Assembly (NCBI GenBank): GCA_038373865.1
Contig: JAXGGA010001662.1
Location: forward strand, 80,459 to 144,458
Length of the DNA: 64,000 nt
Source of the DNA: Uloborus plumipes
Taxonomy: Eukaryota; Arthropoda; Arachnida; Araneae; Uloboridae
Direction of reading: 5' to 3'
Numbering within the stretch: the first letter of the stretch is position 1; each line of letters starts with the position of its first letter. Positions 26,001 to 36,300 of this stretch are shown in pieces. Made by a program: the position numbers and the translations under genes. A model generated the notes under the pieces. It saw only the letters and a list, made by a program, of their open reading frames with translations, was not told the origin of the DNA and did not search any database.

Positions 26001-29000
26001 AAAATGTCGTGGTCACAAAGTCCTCCAAGTGAAACGATACCTCTGGGGGTGCTGGGCCCTAGGGTTTGCTCGACCCTAGGTTCTGGTTCAAAATTAAGAA
26101 CAGAGCGCTCTTCAGGGCCCTATCCCGGTTAAACCACGAAGCTGTGGTAGGTACGGGGGACCCTGGAGAGTGTGAAGTGAAGGCTCCCTTACTTCGATTA
26201 AGTGGCACATGAGGTCCTTCAACCCTAATGATAAAAAAAAATGCTTTGACTTAATTGATAATTTTGTCTTTTTGTAGTCTTTCTCAAACATTTCTTTTCA
26301 AAATAAATTTATTCTTTCTATAACCATCATACTTAGTTAATAAAATACCTTTTAGGATGTTCAGTGATTTTTGTGAGGTTACTCAATGATTGATCATGAG
26401 TTATTTTATTGAGTAACAATGAAATCAATATTAGTATTGGAAGCAAAATTAGGTGACTTAGAAATGTGTGTTGCCCTTAAACTGCACTCATGCTTTGACT
26501 TCACATAGTTTTGTAAAAAACTTTTCTTTACCACGAGAAAAGTAAAAGCTCAGTCATCTATAAAATGGCTTGTAAAATAAATGAATGATAGTGTTTTTGC
26601 TATTTGTTAAAAATTTGTTTCAGTTTTCCATTCATTCCTGCTATGTTAAATTTATCATTTATTATTGGGTTGCTCTAGGACAGTGTTTCCCAACCTTTAT
26701 TAGCTCATCGCCCCCTTCAAGACCCTGACTAACACCTATCACCCCCCTTCCCCTCTTTCGTCCTCGAAAAAACCATAACAAGTGAACATCAATATTACTG
26801 AAAATATAAGAATCTAACTTTCATTCGCAGTAACATGCACGCAATAAAGCATTTATAACCAATCACTTTTAAACTAAAAATATTAATAAATAAATAAAAT
26901 ACCTAATTTTTTTTTCTTTCACAAAGCGAACTGATATAAGCATTTGAAGGGTAACATTTGAAGGGTCAGGGGGAAAAACCACGGTAGTCCACTTTTTGTT
27001 GAATTTAAACTGATGCTACCACCTGTTAGAAAAATAAGTGTAATTTCGTTTAGTATATGCATTATTCGTGAAAAAATACTGTAGTCCATGTATTATTGTC
27101 ATTTTAGGACAAGTATACTGGGGAAGTTTATGAGTTCGTAAAGTTTAAATTTCGTTTTTCTCAAAATGAATCAAATGTGACTACCGTGGTTTTTCCCTCT
27201 GACCCTTCATTTAACTAAGGCCATCGACGTACTTTTAAAAAAACAAGTACATTTTTCAAGAAATTATTTTTTTTCATGCACTGGAATCTGGGAGAATTAA
27301 AATCATTAAAACTAAAAATTTGAAGGAAAATAAATTGGAAATCTGAAAATTCATAAGATTGACAATGAATTGCAAAATACTTCCTAAGGTTCATCCAAGG
27401 TGCAAGGAGGAAGCTCTTGAGCTTTAATTTGTTTCTTTCTTAACCTGTGATTAATTGTTTAAACTCTGAACAACCGGTTTCGTACATGTTTACAATTTTG
27501 GTTTTTGCTATTATTACTGTATTCTCTCCTAAATACCCATTGCCCCCTTATCGCCCCTTAACAATTTATCTCCCCTTTGAGGAGTCAAACCACCCCCTTG
27601 TTGGGAACCACTGCTTGAGTAACTTGATTGAATGTCTCTTATCGCAAATCTTAAGATTGTCATCTATATATATAAAAATGGATGTATGTATATTTGTTTG
27701 CATGTTTGTTCCTTATACAAATCCAGTTTTTGTTGGATCTTCATCAAACTTGGCACAGAGGTTCCTTGATACACTAGAATTGACATAGGTGGGGTTTTGA
27801 AGCTTAAAAAAAAATTCAAATTTTTTGTTTCAAAATGGCCATTTTCTTTCAGAGTAATAGAGATAAGCCTTTAATCATACAAATTGATAAAATTCAACAT
27901 ATTTAAATCTGAGTATTTTCCAATAAAGATTACGATTAAAAATGAATTATCAATATTAGGCTGACCTATTTCATTTTAGCATGAAATAAGTTAAAAAGAA
28001 TTATAATGGAGCTATAATTAGCACCTGGGCAACACCGGGTAATAGGCTAGTTGAATTATAAATACTGATGGAATAATGTTTTCTTTTTAAATGCTGTAAA
28101 TAATAGTCCTGTTTCTAGTGTATTGTAATGTTAGTCATATCTCAACTTACTGGAGATACTTTGTGATTATATTATTATCATTAAATTAATGGGTGATTTG
28201 TGATATTTAATCATTTTAATTTGATCATTTATTTCAGTATCTACATAAAGCCTTTCTGAAGGATCCTACTTTAGGGGAAGAGCATCATGGATTGTTAGTA
28301 GAACTTTATGCAGAATACGCGCCTGAACTTTTGCTGCCTTTTCTTCGAACGTCTCACAATTACTCTCTGGAATTTGCACTCGACATCTGTCAACAAAGAA
28401 GTTTAATTCATGAAGTTGTTTTCCTTTTAGGTAATTTTTCGAAAACGATATTCCATGGCCACAAAACTAGTTTAATGCCTTTGACAACTATATATTGTGC
28501 ATTTTAGTGAAGACACAGTTTTATTACTGTTATTGAGAGTTGTGATTAATTAAACTTATCTATAGTCGGGGCATACCTAATCTGGCTGTGTACGATATGC
28601 CTAGGCTCCGTCACACGGAAATAGTTCATCTGTAAATTATTAATAGCTGCTTTTAAGAATTTTTTTCCGTGTAAAATATTTCAAATAACTTAAGAATTGA
28701 GAAATCCCCAGTCATAAATAATCAACTAAAACGTTATATTTCGTGTTTTTAATTAAAAAAAAAAAAAAATTATTCTTAATTTTACGTCATGTTATCTTCT
28801 GGCCAGTAAAATTCTCAGTTCACTCGGTGAGAATTGCGCCATTTGCACTTTACTGCAACCTTGTATAATCTCCGCAGTGAAAGAAAACTGTATAATAAAA
28901 GAAAATATTTAAAGTTAATATGTTGGCGACTATTTTACAATTTGGCATTCAATTTTGTTTCATTATATTTGATCGAGTTTTTAATGATATTTGTTTTCTT

Positions 29001-32000
29001 TGTTGGTTTATTCTGCATTTTAACGGCTTATTTTAATTAGAAAATTATTTTTCATTTTAATTGATTCTTAGTATTCATTTGTTCAAAGATTTTCTTTTTT
29101 AAAATGCTTATCAAAACGACAGAATAACGCCAAACAAGTTATAGCAGAATTGAACAAAATGAAAAACAACTGCCAAGATTCAAAATGCTTCACATTGTGT
29201 ACCCGTAATGTAAAATTACTGGATTAGTGTTCATAGATTCTTATTTGTTGGGTAAAATTTTCCACTTAGAAATTTCATCTCTAGTATTTTGTTAATATTT
29301 GGATGTCAAATTTCATTAAATTCGTCTTATCTGGAAAACAAGCAAAAATTTTCGTGTTTCTTAGTGCATGTAACATTTTTTGAGGTTGAGCGAATAATAG
29401 CCAATTATGGCAAAACAGTGAAGGAGTGGAACTGTGACACATTAGAAATGTTGCGAAATAATGTGATACGTCTCCCATAGCTTTAATAATGCTGCCAGGT
29501 TAGGTTTGCCCCGACTATCATTTTCTCTCCTTTTATATCTAATGCTCACTTTATTATTTCGAGCAATCTAAAATGATATGTTTTTTTTTCATTTTCAATA
29601 GGCCGAATGGGTAATACAAAACAAGCACTGGAGCAGATCACAGAACAACTTCAAGATATAGATCAGGCAATACAGTTTTGCAAAGAACATGACGACAAGG
29701 AGCTCTGGGAGGATCTAATTGAGAGTTCTTTGGATAAACCAAGTGTGTATTTTATATCGACTGTTCAACATTCAAAATATTTGGTACATACAGTAGAGAA
29801 CCAATTATCCGGGATGTTTGGGACCACAGCTATCCCGGATAGCTGAATTTCCCGGTTTTCTGGATCGCTACAAAGCGATATTTGCCAATTGTTTATAAAA
29901 CCCAAGTTACTGTAACAAATAGTAATGCATCTCAAAATCTGAAGAGAAAACAATCCAGAAGTCTTATAGGTATTACATTATTAAAAATTTCTGAGCTATA
30001 TGCCATTTATATGGTATTTATGAAGAAACCGTTCATATTCATTTAGGTATTTCAAAAGAAAAATAAATTTAAAAAAAAGCTCTTCATTTTTTAGAAATTA
30101 CCGAAAATGCGTATTTTAAAAAGTGACGGAAAAATCGACAAAATGTTGCCGGTTTTCTGGTTTCCTGATATTTTGGTTCCCGGATAAAAGGTTCTGTACT
30201 GTGTTACTTTTTTTGAGTAAGTGAAATAAAAATTGTGTGTGTGTTTGAATGTTATTTAGTAAAAACATTTAAATATACAAGTTTTTATCAAAATAACAGG
30301 TTTACTCTTTTATAAACTGACTTCATATGTAATTGAATTGAATTTTTATGCAGATGAAAGTGCTAAAACGCATTTTGCACCTGTAATTCATAGTCTGCTT
30401 TCTTTAAGACTCTTGTATTATTTACACCAAAGCTAAGACATTCACTTGGATAACCAATGTGCAATTCGACTTTACAAAACTGAACTTCATTGTGGAGTAA
30501 TATAATTTAAAAAATTTTAAACATTGATATTTTTAAAGTTTCAGACAAAGGTGAAATTAATATTTTGTTTACACAGACATATTCATCAGGCATTGACGTG
30601 GATGAATATTAAAAGTAATACTATAAGTGAGAATGATTTGTTTTAAATAATTCTTTTGAAGTCTGATTAAAATTTATGGTTTTGAAAATCCCATTGTTAA
30701 ACGAATGACAGTGGTAAACTGTAATATCTTAATGCTTAATCTGCCCATGTTAGTGTATAATACCAGTTACAAATTATTCAGTTTGTAAAATTAAAATACA
30801 TGTTACTTTTCTTTTGGATTATTGATTTGAGACATTTTCCCCCCTCAAGGTTTTATCACAGTTTTGCTCCAAAATATTGGAACCCATGTGGACCCTATTA
30901 TGCTGATTCAAAAAATACCCAATGGCATGGAAATTCCTGGACTTCGAGATTCATTGGTGAAAATTCTCCATGATTACACTTTACAGGTAAAAACTGCTAA
31001 CGAAAATTCTACCCGATCTTTCCAGCTTTATCAAAATCACTTCGAGAACATGTTAAAAAATCATCTCTTTCTGCCTCTAACCGTGTATTTGCTTGAGACA
31101 ACTGTGCGATAGGGTGTATCACGTTTGTTATTTTTTTACTGAGATATTTTTCTGAATTGTTCAATTGAGGTTATTTATAGCTATCATGATGTTCTTTTAA
31201 CTGTTAATGAAAGTTTTAAAGTTTGAAAATATTCATTTTTAAAACCTAAACCCTCGCCACTCCACAGACTGATCTGAATTCATTACATTCCCCATCGCTA
31301 GGACTTTTAGTAAGTAAATTATCATATTTACGAAGTTTATCGGTAATTATGAATAGTCACTAATAATTGTATACCGTCACCAATTTATTTATTACTTAAA
31401 AATGTAGATAAAAAAGGGAACTTCTTGAAATGGTCCCTTTTTTGATAAGCAACACACATTTTTTGTTAACTAGAGCTTTTTTTTTGCTGTGATGAATAGG
31501 TGTCTTTACGAGAAGGTTGTAAAAAGATCCTTGTTGCTGACTGTTACAGCTTGCTGGAAAAATTAAACAAGCTACAAAAGAGAGGAATCTTAGTCAGTGG
31601 TAAGATATATTATATATAAGTGTAATATTTATCTTTAACTAATCTTGCTAGATTTGTCATTATTAAAGCATAATTTTATGTGTTTAGTTATTTAGCTTTT
31701 ATGTCATTCAAATTCGTAAAAAAAATTTCCTTCAATTTCAAACAATTTAAACCAGCAAGCACAAAAGAAGAAAAAAAAACTATGCTGCGGAAAGAAACAT
31801 AATTCATATATCAGTTATGGTCTAAGGTTAAGTTTTATTGAAAAAAACTCTTGATGTAGGACAAGTCCAGAAAATTTTTCAATTTTATTATTATTGTAGT
31901 ATTTTTTTATAAGTATTTTAATTTCAAAGAACAAACATATATTAAGTTGGCTAAGCTGTTACAACTATGTAATAAACAAAAAAGTTTGATCTACTCTTCA

Positions 32001-33270
32001 TTTGAAAACTTGCAATTTCTGTTAGAACTTATTCTTAATCCAATGGGAACCAAATCTGCTAGCATCCTCTTATCAAAAACTAGCTGTTGTGGCCGTCACG
32101 AAACTTTCTTCTATATCTATCTTATGAATTCCAGTTACAAAATAAAATACGTACTCGCCCGAATAATTGGAAACAGCTCCAATTTCCCAATTATCGCAAT
32201 AACCCTGCAAATGCAGAATCAATGAGCGAAATTGGAAATCATTACAAAAGCCTTGTTTAGATTAATTGCAAACATTGTATTTGTTAGTAAAAAGAAATTG
32301 GCAACAGTTAAAAATTTCAAATCATTGAAAGTTTTCAGCTGTTTTGATAATTAAATAGCGTGAAAGCGATTTTTTAATGAATTAATTTTTCGCATTGTTG
32401 ACTAAGCGCAAAAATCACCCCACCCTCCCCCTGGGGCGATTGGCGCCAAAATTTAATCGATGCTTGCTTCCATATTGGGTTAGTGTTATTCCAAATTTCA
32501 TTCAAATCGCAGCAATATTTCTCGAGATACAGTAGGTGCAATGACAAAATAAGCACTTTTGATTGCTCCACTCCCCTTTGAGATATTGACACACAAATTA
32601 AATCAGCACTTGTACTCAATAGGGTCTACCTATGGACCAATTTTCGTTTGAGTCCGCCTGTTACTTCCTGAGATATAGCAATCACCCCCGCGCAGAACAC
32701 GTGCGATTGCTCGACCCCCCTTCGAGATATTGACACACAAATTGAATCAGCACCTGTACTTTATAGGGTCTACCTATGGACCAATTTTCGTTTGATTCCG
32801 CCGGTTACTTCTTGAGATATAGCACTCACCCCCGCGCAGAGCACGTGCGATTGCTCCACCCCCCCTTGGAGGAATTCGCTAAACAAAGTCAGGTGCACCA
32901 GTTCACATGGTGGTACATATGTGCAAAAAATTTTTTCCATTTCATGCAGTAGTTTTTGCTCTAGCGCGGCCAAAAAAACTGGTCACACACATACAGACTC
33001 ACAGACAGACATTTTCCAAAAATGGTCGAAATGGACTCAGCGCACCTCAAAACGTGCAAATCCGTCAAAATTCGACATTCGAAAATTTTCACGAAACCAA
33101 TACTTTCTTCTATATATTAGATATAGAAGAAAGTAATTAGAAATAAATAATCAACCGATTTATTTATTAAGAATAATTACTAAATTGCAATCATGCATTT
33201 GGGTATATTTTTAGAGCTTTGATTTGAATGCAAAAAGCAGATAAATAGTGCATTTTGTAGATTTTTTTAC

Positions 33271-33331
<61 letters not shown>

Positions 33332-36300
33332 TAAAAACATTTTTAATCCCATAAGCAAGCTGTTATAAAATTTGCCATGAAGATAGACAAATTTCTTTTG
33401 AATTCACAGTATTAAAAAAGGGGAAAAAAGCGGGGCTTTTGACGCTTAAATAGTTCAAGTTTTAGGCCCTAATAATTATGTTGTATATTAATTCAAAGCA
33501 CATGTATAATATAATCACTTAAAAGTTTTTGATCTGTTATTGTTGAAAGAAGTTATCAGATTTGTGTAAATATGGTCGCTCATAAATCAACTGCTTAAAA
33601 GTGAAAAATGCGAAAAAAACTGAAGATTTTTTTCATATTTTAAATAATAATAATGAGTGTTTGAGCAATATACTCATTCAGATAATTGGTTACTTTTTGA
33701 TGTGCATAAATCAATTTTCACCAAGCAACACATTACATAAACAGTTTCATTATGTTGCATTCATATTAATTTGTTGTTTATTGTTTTTTTTATTATTATT
33801 ATTTGAGTAAATTATGTATTTTTTAAATAGAAAATCAAGTGTGTCCCTTGTGTGAGCGAAAATTATTTACAAATGGTATGTATTTATCTGGTAAATTCTA
33901 AAATAAGCTTGTAATTTATATGTTTGTTCATTACAAATCAAACTTCAATATTTATTGGCCTTTGAAGTAAAATGGTCCTGATTCCACATAAGATTTAGTT
34001 AGTATTGAACTTCAATTCTTATTTTGATTGATTTAAAAAAAAAAATTAAAAGAAAAGAACAAACTTCATGTTAATAATGGCTATTTGATAAAGTTTTATT
34101 AGAAAAACAACTAAGCAATCTATTCCATTGAATTAAGCATTTAAAATTGTTGCAGGTAGTCAAAGCAACTTTTTCTAAATGAGATGCGTTTTGACTTCCA
34201 CTGCAGGTAGAAGACATTACAAATGGCTTTGGTTAGTTCCTAGAAAAAAATTTTTGACTTAAATAAGTTTAATGTAAGAAACTTGACATGTATTTCCGAC
34301 CATGCTTTCTCCATTTAAAGACATAATACACGAACATTTTTTAAATAACCTAATTCAGATATGTGTGTTAAACAACTTGGGGTAGCCCTGGAAAAGTTCA
34401 ACATTTGGTAAGGGTTAACTGTTTTAAAACTTGTTATATGGAATGAGATTAAGAAAACAATATCAATCTCTACTAATAATAAAGCTGAAGGTGGATCTGT
34501 CTGTCCTTCTTTCTGTCTGTCACGCGCGTAGCGCCAAAACCGTTTGGTCGATTTTCATGCCACTTGGCACAAAATTAGTTTGTAGCATGTAGTTTTGCAC
34601 CTCGAAGCGATTTTTCGAAAATTCCATTTCGTTCTTTTTCTATTCGAATTCTTAGCGGAAATTCGATAAAATAGGGAAGAAATATTTCATACACATTTTC
34701 AAGTTTTATGTCATTCGAAAGCTTGAAATTTTCTGCACAAAATGAAGTTTTTTCGAAGTTTCTACGATCATCAGGAGAGCTGTAACAATTGTTAAAAGCT
34801 CCGAGAGAAACTACGCAAAATAGCCAGGGTACCACGCTTGGCGCGCCTATCACCCATTTAGCGAGAAAAGGGTACCTAAAGCACAGATTAACCAAATATC
34901 ATTTCAATTGCGATATTGCATCGTTCTTTTTAAAGTGTTTAATTTCGGAAAATGTATTGTTTTGTTTTTTAAACTAGGAAAGAAAACTTTCCTCTGCTTT
35001 TAAACTTTGGTAAGATTTCTGTTGGTTTCTGTGAGCAACAAAATTGTTCTTATTTTCTCTTTTGGCTTATTTTTGTGCTTCTCCCCTTGGGGTTGCATTC
35101 GAATGTTCCAAGGGGGTGTTTTACCCCTTTTATGGAGTAAATCAGTGTTCATTTCAATGCAGACAAAAGTGATATGAATTGACACGACCACTTGGCGATA
35201 TATCGCCAAGCTTTTGGTCGCCAAGTATTTGCCGCCAATTTGGCGACATATCGCCAAGTTGGCAAAAAAATTGTTTTCTTTTTCTTATTTGGATTCAATT
35301 TGGCGCTATTGGCGATATTTGCGAAAAATCCACTGAATGACGTTAAAATCGGCGATATTTAGGGGATGAATCATTGTAAAACTTTTTTTTGCATTGTTTC
35401 GTGGCAAACTAGGGATATAAATGTTTGAACTGTTATCTTGCTCACTCCAAGCACTATTTTAGCACTTAAGGCATCTACTAAGAAATTTACACGTAAAAAT
35501 AAGTAGCGTGGGGTCCATACCAGATTTTTATATCATACTTTGAAGGAATTATTGCTGAATTACAACTAAAATAGAGCATTTTTTCTGCTATATCAATTAT
35601 TTTACAAATGAACTTTTAATTTTATACCACGGGCAAAGCCGTGCGGGTACCGCTAGTAAATAAATAAAAGATAACTTTGCTGACACTGAATGCAATAGTA
35701 ATTGAAAGGCTTGGGAGATGAAGAGGTTGTGTAACAAAACCCAAATTGCAATAAATAAATCTCTAAGTTTTACTGTTGCAGTTGGCACAGTAAAAAGTTT
35801 GGCACAGCTTTTTTTTTCTGGTTTGTCGCTAAGTGAGCATATGAAGTTGGTCTAATGAGATCTAGTTTTTGGTGTGTACCAAGTTTTATATACTTACCTG
35901 TATCCATTGCTTGCCATTGTCCAGCTTGAATTGTCAAAAAATGTAACATAGGCCCTTCATCCTCCAAATCCTTCGATTGAGAAAACATAACATTGTTCGG
36001 TAAAAAGTAAATTGTACATAATCTTCATTGATGTATTTTAAAATAGATTCTCGCACTGGGGGTGATGTTATAATTTTCAACTGCAAACATGTATTTCATG
36101 AGGATTGTGTTCCAGTCATGCATTTGCAAAAATGGGTGAGTTTTTGTGCTTTTTTTCTTTTTTAATATCATTTTCTGGAATTCTCTGATTCAATTAAACG
36201 TAAGAATAAATTATGTCTATAAAAGTATTTATAATAAACACCTATAGTAGGGGCAAACTTAACCTGGAGTCTTCACAATGCTGCCAGGTTAGGTTTGCTT

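Noticed and set aside
30987..31112. Extension of VPS41 exon p past 30986
   Set aside because: The open frame runs on by chance; a gtaaaa donor in the right phase and the match of the next exon (31500) show that the exon stops at 30986.
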